Assembly: GCA_050251195.1 (NCBI GenBank)
Contig: JBFWNG010000014.1
Location: forward strand, 1 to 64,000
DNA length: 64,000 bases
Direction of reading: 5' to 3'
Source: JBFWNG01 sp050251195
GTDB lineage: Bacteria; Bdellovibrionota_B; Oligoflexia; Oligoflexales; Oligoflexaceae
The notes beneath the pieces are model-generated. The model had not been told where the DNA came from and did not search any database. It saw only the letters and a program-made list of their open reading frames with translations. The position numbers were made by a program, and so were the translations under genes. This document shows, piece by piece, positions 52,714 through 62,160 of this stretch. Every line of letters begins with the position of its first letter. Within the stretch, counting starts at the first letter, position 1.

Positions 52714-53592
52714 TTACCTTAAACCAGTATTCTTCAATGAGTCAGCTAAGGCGGTGATTTCCACAGAGCGAGGATTATTGCTCTTATAAATCAACCGAAA
52801 GTGATCCGAACCAACATCCACTTTGAGATTTAATTTTTTTATCTGTCCCGTCTTAATGGCGGGCTGAGCAAGGTATGAAGGAATAATGCCAACACCAAAC
52901 CCCTGGCTGATCGCATCAAGCATTATAGCCGTTGATTGCAGAAACCAGACTTCGTTGAAGCGAAGTTTTGTCCTCACATCATTTTCGAGGTAGCGTAAAA
53001 AAGGAAAATTACGATCGTGTTCGATGAGTACGCAGCTTTCAAGGTCTTTCGGGGCCTTGATTTGCTGCGCGAGGTCCGGCGTTGCCACAAACGCGTATGT
53101 TTCTTCGCAGATTTCGATGGCCCGATAATCTCGAATGGTAACTGGGGCGGACGTTATGATGGCATCTAGGCTACCATGTCCCAGCTTTTGGATGATTTCG
53201 TCACCAGAGCCTATGTAAAGATGGTAGATCGTGTTGGGACTGCTTTTTTGCAAAGCTCTAATGCTGGGCCACACCCAAGACTCACTGACCCCCGGACGCG
53301 ATCCGATGTTTACCGTTCGTGTACCCGTATCGAGATCGAGGGACTGCAATGTCTCGATGACCTTTTTGGCGCGGAGACAGATAGCTCTGCCGTCAGCGGT
53401 TAATTCTAATTGCCTTCCCGATTTTGTCAGGAGCGTCGTATGGAATATCGTTTCGATTTTCTTCATACGTTGAGTAATAGCAGGTTGCGTGAGGTTCAAT
53501 TCTCGAGCTATGCCCGTAAGAGTCTGATTATTCAGGAGCATATCGAGGATGAGAAAGTCGTCGTAATTAAGGAGTCGCAGGTCTGTTGTCAT
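52714..53592 (-). CDS. LysR-family transcriptional regulator
   Basis: 292 residues: N-terminal winged helix-turn-helix (about 5-65, with LLNNQTLTGIARELNLTQPAITQRMKKIE) and a periplasmic-binding-like effector domain (about 90-290). Divergent from the exported intradiol dioxygenase, with 107 bases between, so it probably controls that gene in response to an aromatic compound. Length is standard. Confidence 0.94.
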   Translation of the reverse strand: MTTDLRLLNYDDFLILDMLLNNQTLTGIARELNLTQPAITQRMKKIETIFHTTLLTKSGRQLELTADGRAICLRAKKVIETLQSLDLDTGTRTVNIGSRPGVSESWVWPSIRALQKSSPNTIYHLYIGSGDEIIQKLGHGSLDAIITSAPVTIRDYRAIEICEETYAFVATPDLAQQIKAPKDLESCVLIEHDRNFPFLRYLENDVRTKLRFNEVWFLQSTAIMLDAISQGFGVGIIPSYLAQPAIKTGQIKKLNLKVDVGSDHFRLIYKSNNPRSVEITALADSLKNTGLR

Positions 53593-53608
53593 AAACCCAT
53601 CTAATGGA

Positions 53609-53662
53609 AGACATAAAAATTACTAAGAAGATATTATGAATAGTTTACAGTATTTTATGTCT
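53609..53662. promoter_or_regulatory. Inverted repeat, probable LysR operator
   Basis: AGACATAAAA (53609-53618) and TTTTATGTCT (53653-53662) are exact complements separated by 34 bases in the divergent LysR-dioxygenase gap. The centre is A+T-rich (ATTATGAATAGTTTACAG). LysR-type regulators bind dyad sites in such gaps, often at two positions, so this is the best operator candidate here. Confidence 0.55.
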
Positions 53663-53699
53663 CCGATTCAATGAATTTACTTTTATTGGGAGTAAGAAC

Positions 53700-54401
53700 A
53701 TGGAAAGCACAATAAAGCGACGAGCCCTTCTCAAAGGGACCGGTCTTCTAGGCGCGGGCCTGTTACTTGGCAACAAAGCCTTTGGCGATACCTGTATTGA
53801 TGATACCCCCGTTCAACCCGAAGGACCATTTTATCCGACAAAAAGGCAGCAAGAAACGCAGCAAGACACTAACCCCGATTTGACGCAACTCGAGGGAAGT
53901 GTGGCTAAAGCCGCGGGGCAAGTTTGCGTGGTGAACGGTAAAGTCCTGGACGACAACTGCAATGCCATACCAGGTGCACTTGTCGAAATCTGGCAGGCGT
54001 GCGCTACGGGTCGGTATAACCACCCGAACGATCCAAACACTGCCGCTTTGGATCCCAATTTCCAATATTGGGGTCGCGTGACAACGAACGGTTCGGGATT
54101 TTATTCCTTTAGAACCATAAAGCCGGGAGCCTATCCGGCCGACAGAAATTGGATGCGCCCTTCCCACATACACTTTCGAGTGGTTGCCCCTGGATTTCCA
54201 ACCTTGATCACTCAAATGTACTGGGAAGGCGACAGCGAGCTCGGTGACGACCAGATTCTTAATAGCCTCACCCCAGAGCAACGACAGTTGGTGGTAGTTC
54301 CATTCAAGGCAAGCGACATCGTTCCAGATGCTCTCGAAGGCCTGTTCAATATAGTTTTGAGTAAATCTTTCGGTCCGTTACGTACGCCCGAACTTGATTG
54401 A
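53700..54401 (+). CDS. Tat-exported intradiol ring-cleavage dioxygenase
   Basis: Cleaves a catechol between its hydroxyls using Fe(III). 233 residues. A twin-arginine signal (KRRALLKGTGLLGAG, about residues 6-20, ending near FGDT) implies export of the folded enzyme. The catalytic domain resembles the protocatechuate 3,4-dioxygenase beta chain, with iron ligands Y106 (GRYNH), Y145 (GAYP), H156 and H158 (PSHIHF). No alpha chain or downstream ketoadipate genes are here. GGGAGTAAG precedes the ATG. Confidence 0.9.
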   Translation: MESTIKRRALLKGTGLLGAGLLLGNKAFGDTCIDDTPVQPEGPFYPTKRQQETQQDTNPDLTQLEGSVAKAAGQVCVVNGKVLDDNCNAIPGALVEIWQACATGRYNHPNDPNTAALDPNFQYWGRVTTNGSGFYSFRTIKPGAYPADRNWMRPSHIHFRVVAPGFPTLITQMYWEGDSELGDDQILNSLTPEQRQLVVVPFKASDIVPDALEGLFNIVLSKSFGPLRTPELD

Positions 54402-54420
54402 CGTCATCCATCCAATTCGA

Positions 54421-54453
54421 AGCAACTTTCCTTGTGAAAGTTGCTTTTTTTTT
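54421..54453 (+). terminator. Rho-independent terminator of the dioxygenase gene
   Basis: AGCAACTTTC-CTTGT-GAAAGTTGCT forms a perfect 10-bp stem with a 5-base loop and is followed by T8-9. It lies 20 bases after the dioxygenase stop and before recN on the same strand, so recN probably has its own promoter. Confidence 0.92.
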
Positions 54454-54500
54454 GCTTTGAATGTTTGTAATCTAAGCGGAGCAATCATTCCGAAGGTTTT

Positions 54501-56282
54501 ATGCTTGTTCACTTTTCTGTCAAAGATTTGGCTATCATCGATAATCTCGATATCGAATTTGAGAAAGGCTTGAACATAATCACCGGTGAGACCGGCGCCG
54601 GAAAGTCGATCATCATTCGAGCGTTGGGGTTGCTCTTTGGCGCAAAATCGACGCCCGAGTTAATTAGGGCTTCAAAAAAGGAAGCTTCCGTGTCGGGTGA
54701 ATTTGTTGTGCGAACCACGCACAAAGTTAAGGAAACCCTAGAAGTACTCGGCATACCGTTCACGGCTGGCGGAGACGGTTGCAGTATTATCATTCGTAGA
54801 AGAATAACATTGAGTGCGCGATCGTCTGCATGGGTCAATGACGTCCCAGTGACTTTGGAGACACTCAGACAGATCGGTAATAGTCTTATAGATATCTTTG
54901 GACAGCACGAGAACATTAGTCTGTTCAATCCGCAATATCATCTTTCGTACCTCGACAAATTCCTGCAGGATAAAGATCTCCCTGGTGAGGTTGTCGAACT
55001 TTTTGATGATTGTGCCGACATAATAAAAAAGATCGGGCTCCTCGTTGAAGAATACGACAAGAGAAGCAGAGATCGTGACTATATCCAGTTTCGAATTGAC
55101 GAACTCAACAACTTGAATCCTACGAAGGAAGATTATCAAACGACTCTAAACGCGTGCAAAAGCGCTCAAAATCGAGCAGTCCTGCAACGGAACCTCGTGG
55201 AGGCCCAACGCCATTTTGACGGCGGGGAGGACGTGACATTTCTCGATAGCGTGCGACGGTCAAGCGCCAGTATGGCTAAAGCTGCCCAGATTGACTCACG
55301 CTATTCGGATTTGGCTGTCCTCATGGACCAGGCTCTTGTAACCCTGGCAGAAATTAGCTTCCAAATGGAAAAAGCCGTTGGATTCCTTGAGGACGACGAA
55401 GAAAAGCTCGAAACTTACGAAAGGCGACTTGCAGATTATCAAGATGTTTTTCGAAAGCTTGGCGTCTCCGACATTGACGAACTATTGGCGCAAAGGGCGA
55501 AGTTCAACGAGCAGCTAGACTTTCTTGAGTTAGTCGTTGGAACGATTTCCGATCATCTGAAGGACCTAGAGAAAACAGCGACAGCATTGGACAAAATTGC
55601 ATCAATCCTTTCTGAACAAAGAAGGAGCGCTGCTAAGAAGATTGGCGCAAGTGTGAGTCGTGAGCTAAAAGACCTTGGAATGCCTGACGCAAAACTTGAA
55701 GTGGAATTTTCGCCGGTTGAACGCAAGACGCTCGCAATTGATCTGGAGCGGTTTGAAAAGAAACTGGAAACCAGGTGGCGCGCCATCCAGACTGTTTTAA
55801 ATCCTATTCGATCCGAAGGAAAAGAAAAGGTCTGCTTTCTATTCTCAGCCAACCCTGGCAATCCTCCGATTCCTCTTCACAAGGTAGCATCAGGAGGCGA
55901 GGCTTCCAGAATTATGCTCGCTATAAAGAAGTCGCTGACGGTGGGAGCAGAATCGTGCGTACTGGTTTTTGACGAGATCGATACCGGACTTTCCGGCAAA
56001 CAGGCCGACAAAGTCGGTCTTAAGATTAAAGAGCTTTCCAGCAATTGCCAGGTTGTTTGTATATCCCATCTTCCCCAGGTGGCCGTATACGCTGACAAGC
56101 ATCTCCTCGTCCAAAAGATCGGGAAAAAATCCGAGACGGACACCCGCATTATTGCGCTCGACATTGAAGCAAGCACAGGAGAGATTGCTCGCTTGCTTTC
56201 CGGCGAAGAAGTAACAAAGGCAAGCTTGGAAAACGCGCGGAATCTGAAGACTAAAGCAAAAGCAGCTTTGGCTTCACCATAG
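54501..56282 (+). CDS. recN: DNA repair protein RecN
   Basis: SMC-like ATPase acting in double-strand-break repair. 593 residues: Walker A GETGAGKSII (about 31-40), coiled coils in the middle (about 150-400), signature KVASGGEASRIMLAI and Walker B VLVFDEIDTGLSG, then the family tail QVAVYADKHLLVQK. AAGG precedes the ATG. Length is typical; monocistronic by context. Confidence 0.96.
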   Translation: MLVHFSVKDLAIIDNLDIEFEKGLNIITGETGAGKSIIIRALGLLFGAKSTPELIRASKKEASVSGEFVVRTTHKVKETLEVLGIPFTAGGDGCSIIIRRRITLSARSSAWVNDVPVTLETLRQIGNSLIDIFGQHENISLFNPQYHLSYLDKFLQDKDLPGEVVELFDDCADIIKKIGLLVEEYDKRSRDRDYIQFRIDELNNLNPTKEDYQTTLNACKSAQNRAVLQRNLVEAQRHFDGGEDVTFLDSVRRSSASMAKAAQIDSRYSDLAVLMDQALVTLAEISFQMEKAVGFLEDDEEKLETYERRLADYQDVFRKLGVSDIDELLAQRAKFNEQLDFLELVVGTISDHLKDLEKTATALDKIASILSEQRRSAAKKIGASVSRELKDLGMPDAKLEVEFSPVERKTLAIDLERFEKKLETRWRAIQTVLNPIRSEGKEKVCFLFSANPGNPPIPLHKVASGGEASRIMLAIKKSLTVGAESCVLVFDEIDTGLSGKQADKVGLKIKELSSNCQVVCISHLPQVAVYADKHLLVQKIGKKSETDTRIIALDIEASTGEIARLLSGEEVTKASLENARNLKTKAKAALASP

Positions 56283-56395
56283 GGTACGTCTGAGGTCAAC
56301 GTGATCCCGAGGTATACCCCATAATAACGAAAGCTCCATGCTGGGACCGGCTAGAACCTATTGAATGGCCCCGATCTGCCAAGCAAAAACCCTTT

Positions 56396-56513
56396 CAGCG
56401 TTTCCCAAACCTCAGCGTTTCCGCGATCTCTTAATTTAACGCGGAAGCGCAGAATAATGGAAACGCAGAAGGAATTGTCAGACAGGTTGGAGCGAAGCGA
56501 AGGATCTCACTCA
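56396..56513. repeat. Composite palindromic repeat at a convergent junction
   Basis: CAGCGTTTCCCAAACCTCAG continuing to CGTTTCCGCG (56396-56425) pairs imperfectly with CGCGGAAGCGCAGAATAATGG and following bases (56440-56468); the loop is 14 bases, A+T-rich. Downstream, 56489-56510 holds a half-copy of the element at 6157 (GAGCGAAGCGAAGGATCTC). It sits between the recN stop and the converging envelope gene and reaches into the latter's last codons. Confidence 0.7.
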
Positions 56514-58099
56514 ATAACACTAGGAACAAGCGGCTTGTTCCGCACAAGATAACCGTTAAGAGCTTTCTTCCTTTTTACCTCTTTAGCGGTAGCTTCCTGA
56601 GTCTCAAGGCTAGCAAGTTTTTTTTCCGTTACATAAGGGGTGTAATGAATTTCAGTAACGCGTCCGGGAAGGACCTGTACAGAGCGTTTGTGATTAAGCC
56701 TATCCCCGTCGATGCTTGTAGACGAAACATAGTGTGCGAACAAGTATTGGCCTGCAATAAGAGGTACCTCTATTTCCTTGTCAAAAGGCAGATCCATGGT
56801 ATGGCCTACAAACTTTTGGCTTCCTGGTTCGACTCGAACTAGGTCTGTGATTTGGCCGTTCTTGTGTTGCGGCGTCGGGATGAGTTTTAGAGTTCCGAGT
56901 TGGAGATTCACAACGTTGTCATTGTTCGAAATGATGTATTTGATATCTTTCGAGCCTTCAACGCTAACCGACATGTCTTCGTCGAAGAACAGAAGAGGTA
57001 TATCTGTTGACCCTCTGGCAGAGACGAAAGTTTCATCGGCATGGTGCAGGTAGATATTCTTACCTCCGAGGCAATTCCAATCCCAGGGCGGACACATCAG
57101 AGATACGGCTACGCTCTTAGCAGGAATTGTCACTGTTTGATTTTCTTCGACGGTCACTTCCTTATCGACCATTGAGCCGTTGAGGCGAAGAGTCATTTGG
57201 CCCGGAAGAACAGGATAAACATTGCCGAGATCAAGCCAATGATTGCCGTTTAGTTCAACATAGAGAGGATTGCTCCCAATCTGCGAAGACAATTCGATAT
57301 CGACATCCTGTGGTATCTCTATTTTGAGCAATCCAGGAAGTATTTCTCTTTCCTCGCCCTCCGCCAGCTCGACGTTTAGTTTGGTCCCGTTGGTTTCGAC
57401 AGTGAATTGTCCGGGGAGCAAATAGAGCCAACTGCTAAACGCCTGCGATTCGGTAAATGGTGTCAATCGGTCCCGCGGAGAGATGAAAAACTCGCTGTTG
57501 CCTGCATAACCTTCTGGCTTCGCAACTCGTACTGCCGCTAATTTGAAAACGGTGTCGGTAGAGCGATGTGACGTATCCGACTGTAGGTTGATTGACAAAG
57601 GTTTCATACCAACCAATAGGTCATAGGTCCCCGACAAAACATGCAAGTCATACTTGTTGGTGAAATATTGCTTAGAATCGTTGTCGGCATGTCTAAAACA
57701 ATGGATGGCAAACTTGTCGTCAGGACCAGGCGGATGTGGCGGAACAAACTTTACCTGATGAGCAACGAGATTTACCGTTTCCTTGGGGCGGACAAGCACT
57801 GTTTTGCTCGAACAGTCGGCCAACACAAGATATTGGCCAGGGGTAACCGGCGTATCTTTTTCGAACGTACCTATCTGCTCGGAAACATACTGCAGCGGCT
57901 CCTCTGATTCGATTTTGTAAATTTCATAAGTGCCGTGTTCGGGGCCGACCACGTTGATGAACCCGAAGGGCTGCTTTTCAGGTCTTTCCAAAGAAAATAT
58001 TGTGAGCACTGTAAAAAATCCCAGCGTCACAAATAGATTGAACAGTTTCTTGTACCGGACAAAAAAACGGAAGTTAGTTTTTCGCAAGGAAGGCATCAT
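56507..58099 (-). CDS. Hypothetical membrane-anchored strand-rich protein
   Basis: 530 residues I do not recognise. A short basic N-terminus precedes one membrane segment (about 22-38) that is probably uncleaved, leaving a large periplasmic part. That part repeats units centred on words such as TPGQYLVLADCSS, LSGTYDLLVGMKP, LPGQFTVETNG and VLPGQMTLRLNG, i.e. [LVT]PGQ followed by a strand, at least six times. Such regular Gly/strand modules suggest a carbohydrate-binding or wall-associated filament. It is the last gene of a leftward group of three. Confidence 0.65.
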   Translation of the reverse strand: MMPSLRKTNFRFFVRYKKLFNLFVTLGFFTVLTIFSLERPEKQPFGFINVVGPEHGTYEIYKIESEEPLQYVSEQIGTFEKDTPVTPGQYLVLADCSSKTVLVRPKETVNLVAHQVKFVPPHPPGPDDKFAIHCFRHADNDSKQYFTNKYDLHVLSGTYDLLVGMKPLSINLQSDTSHRSTDTVFKLAAVRVAKPEGYAGNSEFFISPRDRLTPFTESQAFSSWLYLLPGQFTVETNGTKLNVELAEGEEREILPGLLKIEIPQDVDIELSSQIGSNPLYVELNGNHWLDLGNVYPVLPGQMTLRLNGSMVDKEVTVEENQTVTIPAKSVAVSLMCPPWDWNCLGGKNIYLHHADETFVSARGSTDIPLLFFDEDMSVSVEGSKDIKYIISNNDNVVNLQLGTLKLIPTPQHKNGQITDLVRVEPGSQKFVGHTMDLPFDKEIEVPLIAGQYLFAHYVSSTSIDGDRLNHKRSVQVLPGRVTEIHYTPYVTEKKLASLETQEATAKEVKRKKALNGYLVRNKPLVPSVIE

Positions 58100-58155
58100 T
58101 ACTTAAGATAGTCCGTGAGATATAACTTATTGTTTATACCTCAATGACGTTCTTT

Positions 58156-58908
58156 TTAAAAGGCAAAGGCCGCGACCGCGCTCACACGATAGGATTGAAA
58201 CCGCCCGAATCCGAAAGATACCCGTGGTCCGATCTTCACTTTATTAAGAGGCAGCCAGTTCAGACCGCCGCCGGCGGTGGCGGTCACGCCTCTCTTTTCG
58301 AGATCGCTATCCTTTGTAAACGAGTCGGAGGGTTCGAGCGTTACTTTCCAGTAACCTAGCTCTGCGGAAGCAGTGTATTCCCATTTCTCTTTCCAGGGGC
58401 GAACCATTTCGGCTCCGAAGTGGTATCCTTCTACAATTCCCGTGTAGGACTCGGAGGAAGACCGGACAACAACGTCAAAGGGAGTGTAACGAAAGGTTCC
58501 GTATAGGTCATATGTTCCTGGTTTTTCCTGAAATTTATACCCGACAACCAGGTGGCTTCCGGATGCTGCCGTCCAATCGCCCTTGCTCGCGGACAAAGCG
58601 CCAAGGTCGATACCTGTTCCGAGATACATTTTGTTTTCGATAGCCTTGCTAATGTTGCTTCGCTCGAATGTCGGCGCAGTTTCTACGGGTTCGACAGGCG
58701 GCGTTGCTTCGACAACCGGCGGCGTTGCAGCGGGAGCAGGGGCTGTAGGCGTTTCGGTTGCTGGGGCGGATTGACTCCCCTCTGTACTCGCCGGCTCTTT
58801 TGCCTCTTGTTCCGGCGGCGCAACTTCTGGAGTAAGAGAGTCCAAGCCTTTGCCAAAACTAGCAGAGGCAATCACCCAAAACATAAGAGTCAAGGATTTA
58901 GCAAGCAT
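58156..58908 (-). CDS. Hypothetical outer-membrane barrel with Pro-rich linker
   Basis: 250 residues: signal peptide (cleavage near SFGKG), a Pro/Ala/Thr/Glu-rich linker (about 25-80), then a domain of ~150 residues in alternating strands that ends AVAAFAF, consistent with a small (perhaps eight-strand) barrel with aromatic last residue. The linker could cross the periplasm or contact the wall. AGGTGAAAC precedes the ATG. Spaced 14 bases from the upstream barrel gene and 56 from the downstream one. Confidence 0.65.
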   Translation of the reverse strand: MLAKSLTLMFWVIASASFGKGLDSLTPEVAPPEQEAKEPASTEGSQSAPATETPTAPAPAATPPVVEATPPVEPVETAPTFERSNISKAIENKMYLGTGIDLGALSASKGDWTAASGSHLVVGYKFQEKPGTYDLYGTFRYTPFDVVVRSSSESYTGIVEGYHFGAEMVRPWKEKWEYTASAELGYWKVTLEPSDSFTKDSDLEKRGVTATAGGGLNWLPLNKVKIGPRVSFGFGRFQSYRVSAVAAFAF

Positions 58909-58922
58909 GTTTCACCTGTCCA

Positions 58923-60047
58923 TCAGATAAGTAGCTTTAATTGTACTGCGTATCGTCTATCTTCCACTTGTCCAGCTACGGTACCGAGTTCTTCGGAATA
59001 GCTAACTGCGCGGAGGTTGAGTAATCCGACGTCAAGCTGTAGGCCGCCTGACAGATAGCCTTGGTGCAGGCCCGCTTGCACCTTCAAAATACTTCCCAGG
59101 CCGATCTCCGTTCCCAAATTGAATTTCTTCGAAAAGGAGTAAGGTAGGTTGACGGAATGAACGTCGAGAGATGTTAGAACGTACATTCTTTCCATCTTGA
59201 TCGGCTTAATGCTCATTCCAATGTTGAGGCTCGGTGGTACCGCTTCGGGAACGCCCAGGGCTTTTCCTTGAACGTTGAATTTTTTGTAAGGTGTGCCGCC
59301 GATGTCCGTAATGCTCACCCCGAGCGTTGGCTCCATATCGTCTGTTGGCGTGAACAACATTCCGACATCCGCGCCATAGCCAGTTCCGCCTTCCACATAG
59401 TCGTCAATCTGAGGTCCTTCGGAATCCCCTTCTTCGTCTTTGTTATTACTAAAGGCCTCCATATCTTGGATGCTGAACTCGTGATTTACCCCGCCTCGTA
59501 GTCGGTACTTTACGCCGACACCAATGCTCAAACGATTTTCGAGGAAGTTATGGGCATAGGCGATTGGCAAAATCACGCGGGGACCGGCCTCAAAATCCAC
59601 GGACGGATATCTATGGAAAACAAGAGAGCCGACAACTTCCGCACCTATAGCCAATCCAAAGTGCGGGAAAATGAGGTGGGGCGTCAGGCCAACGCTAAAG
59701 TATTGTGATTTTCCAGTTTGTTCTTCGAACAAGGCGAGAGTTTGTTCCGTGGAGTCCTTGCCTCCGGATGATAGTGACTGAGCGTCTTTTACAAAACTCG
59801 TCGTGTTCTTCGATACCGCCAGGGTTGGATTGAGTAATTCGCCGTCCCACTCCTTTAATCGGGCTAATCCAGCGGGATTATAGAATAAAGCGTTAAAGTC
59901 GTCGGCGACTGCCACAAACGCGTTGCCCATGGCCAAAGGTCTGAGTCCATACATTGTCCATCTTGCCTCGGCGGCCTGACTGGAAACAGAGTGAAAGAGA
60001 AATAGTAGAGAATAGGCACGAATAACTCTCAGGGCTAGCCGAGTCAT
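58923..60047 (-). CDS. Outer-membrane protein of the PorV/FadL-like type
   Basis: 374 residues with a signal peptide ending near SQAAEA. The early mature segment LRPLAMGNAFVAVADDFNALFYNPAGLARL is the signature seen in PorV, UPF0164 and FadL-like barrels. The rest is strand-rich. Function unknown; relatives transport or shuttle hydrophobic molecules or surface proteins. GAGGA precedes the ATG. First gene of the leftward group of three, divergent from the TetR gene. Confidence 0.75.
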   Translation of the reverse strand: MTRLALRVIRAYSLLFLFHSVSSQAAEARWTMYGLRPLAMGNAFVAVADDFNALFYNPAGLARLKEWDGELLNPTLAVSKNTTSFVKDAQSLSSGGKDSTEQTLALFEEQTGKSQYFSVGLTPHLIFPHFGLAIGAEVVGSLVFHRYPSVDFEAGPRVILPIAYAHNFLENRLSIGVGVKYRLRGGVNHEFSIQDMEAFSNNKDEEGDSEGPQIDDYVEGGTGYGADVGMLFTPTDDMEPTLGVSITDIGGTPYKKFNVQGKALGVPEAVPPSLNIGMSIKPIKMERMYVLTSLDVHSVNLPYSFSKKFNLGTEIGLGSILKVQAGLHQGYLSGGLQLDVGLLNLRAVSYSEELGTVAGQVEDRRYAVQLKLLI

Positions 60048-60248
60048 TGAATCCTCGCAGTTAGGAGACCGTAATTTCCTTAGGATATAATTAAATAATG
60101 TAGCATACTTTCATGGGCATGCAAAATAACGCCGCCGCCCATTTCCAATTTGCCGAGCACAAGAATATAGAATTATTGTAGAAAGATGTTATACTTGTTG
60201 CTAAAGAGGAAATGCTACTTTTGACTCATTTGTTTACGGGTGACAAAA

Positions 60249-60842
60249 ATGTCTAAACCAGACGTAACCGCAGAGCGTAAAGATCAAATTGTTAGAGCGA
60301 CGGTTGATTGCATTACGAAACACGGTTACCACAATTTCTCAATGCAGGATGTCGCAAGAACAGCCGGGGTAAGCAAAGGCATTATCCATTACTACTTCCT
60401 GAACAAAGACGACCTCATGATGTCTGTTCTGGACAGAGTCGCCGGCGACATTGAGCGCGTCCTTTTGACAGAGATGGAAAAAGTAGACGATCCCATTCAG
60501 AAGATAAGGATCTTTATTAAGGTTGCCTTTAACGTCGTTCGCAGTACCAAAGAATACTACCAAGTTAATATGGATTTCTGGACCCAAATAAACCAGAAGC
60601 GCGAAGTGAGACAGATAATCTCGCGGCACTACGCGAAGTTTAGGGACAGCTGTATTAGAGTCTTAAAAGAAGGCGTTGACAAAGGTGTCTTCCGAAAAGT
60701 GGATCCTAAGCAGTTTGCATCGTATCTTATTGCTGTGGTTGATGGCTTAAGTTTGCAGTGGCTGTTCGACGAAACGGTCTTTAGTTATGATGACATGATT
60801 GAGTCTGCAAGCGACCTGATTATGCATGGACTTAAAAAGTAA
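60249..60842 (+). CDS. TetR/AcrR-family transcriptional regulator
   Basis: About 197 residues. N-terminal helix-turn-helix (RKDQIVRATVDCITKHGYHNFSMQDVARTAGVSKGIIHYYFLNKDDLM), then an all-helical effector domain with a C-terminal part resembling BetI-type regulators. A GTG at 60240 would add three residues. It probably controls itself and perhaps the divergent envelope operon; the 200-base gap contains A+T-rich promoter-like words. Effector unknown. Confidence 0.93.
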   Translation: MSKPDVTAERKDQIVRATVDCITKHGYHNFSMQDVARTAGVSKGIIHYYFLNKDDLMMSVLDRVAGDIERVLLTEMEKVDDPIQKIRIFIKVAFNVVRSTKEYYQVNMDFWTQINQKREVRQIISRHYAKFRDSCIRVLKEGVDKGVFRKVDPKQFASYLIAVVDGLSLQWLFDETVFSYDDMIESASDLIMHGLKK

Positions 60843-60859
60843 CCGGATGTAAGGCCTTA

Positions 60860-61957
60860 GTGGAAGAGTTGCGAATACCGCTTGATGAAATCAAAGCAAG
60901 TGTGCAAGCCTTAGCAAGCGGAAAAACACCGTCTCCAGAGCTCGAATCAAAACATCTCAAAATCCTGGAAGAGTACGAATGTTGGGAGCCGATGCTCGCT
61001 TACCTGAAGCGCAAGGTTTCCAATTCAAAGACTCGTAATTTCAATGACTACGTCAAAATCGCGCTTGTACAAGCTCAGTACTTGGAAAACATCGCTGGAT
61101 GCGCGGAGACCTGTGCTCAGCTTGTCGTAGACGTACGTACTGGCTTTCAAGAGTTTTCACAAAAGGTCATCGACACTATTTTTGAGAAAGAAAATTATGT
61201 CGACGAAGCGGTGGTGCTGCGGGCCATTTGCGATAAACTGCCGCATGTTTCCGAGCAAGTCTTGTGTCTAGAGCGCTTGTGCCTAATTTATGAAAAGAAG
61301 TATTTTAACGAAGACATGCTCAATGCGACGTATGAGAAGCTCCTGCAAGTTGCACCCAAGAATGCCAAGGCGTTGCGTTATTTTAAGATGGTGTTCACAC
61401 AAAATCATGAATGGGACAAAGTAGCGGACATTTTAGAAACGCTTCTCGAAAATTCATCCCACAGTACCGACAGGGCACGATTAGGTTTGGAGTTAGCGTC
61501 CGTCAATTTGTACCAATTGGATTCTCCAACTTCGGCAATTCAGTTGGTTGAGGAACATTGCAAAGGCGGGTTTCTCGATACATCGACGGTGTTGTTCGAA
61601 GCTTATCGCCGTCTGGGAGATTTGGAGAATTGTATTAAAATTCTCCAGTCTGTTGTACCTAAGGCCAAAAACGATAGAATGAAGGCGATTCTTTTTTTCA
61701 AGATTGCGACCTTGCACAAGCGCCTCAGGCAATGGAACGAAGCTGAGAACAACTATGCGACATCGATTGGCTTGGACGGAACCTTCTTGGAAGCTTTCGA
61801 GGGCATGATTGAGATCCTCATCGCGCAAAAAAAATGGCCCCTCCTAGAGGATCGCTTGGGTCAGGTCGCCGACCAGGTGCAGCCGCTTGATCTCAAAAAG
61901 AAGATCGGTGAGTGCCGGCAAAGGGTCCAACAAGCCCGTTTTGCGGCAAAATCTTAG
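60860..61957 (+). CDS. Hypothetical TPR-like helical repeat protein
   Basis: 365 residues, GTG start with AAGG 6 bases upstream, 17 bases after the TetR stop. Predicted all-helical, with tetratricopeptide-like units such as LEAFEGMIEILIAQKKWPLLEDRLGQV and RRLGDLENCIKILQSVVP. No signal peptide or membrane segment, so a cytoplasmic scaffold. Function unknown; probably co-transcribed with the TetR gene. Confidence 0.7.
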   Translation: MEELRIPLDEIKASVQALASGKTPSPELESKHLKILEEYECWEPMLAYLKRKVSNSKTRNFNDYVKIALVQAQYLENIAGCAETCAQLVVDVRTGFQEFSQKVIDTIFEKENYVDEAVVLRAICDKLPHVSEQVLCLERLCLIYEKKYFNEDMLNATYEKLLQVAPKNAKALRYFKMVFTQNHEWDKVADILETLLENSSHSTDRARLGLELASVNLYQLDSPTSAIQLVEEHCKGGFLDTSTVLFEAYRRLGDLENCIKILQSVVPKAKNDRMKAILFFKIATLHKRLRQWNEAENNYATSIGLDGTFLEAFEGMIEILIAQKKWPLLEDRLGQVADQVQPLDLKKKIGECRQRVQQARFAAKS

Positions 61958-62160
61958 TCAATAAGCGTGGTTCTGATGCAACGAGTTTGACAGTGTTTGT
62001 GGCGTTATCGACACACGCATCTTTTGGAGCCATCGGTTCGCGGTAAAAAATACAATAATTACATATAGTTATCTTTGTCCAACATAACCTTGGCATTGGT
62101 ACGTAAGTTGCTGTATAAAGCATGCGATCCCGCATAGGTCGCCGTCACCAGGAAAAGGTA

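Noticed and set aside
61958..62160. Possible tRNA gene before lpxC
   Set aside because: No cloverleaf with a TTCRA T-loop could be drawn; the region looks like ordinary promoter/leader DNA.
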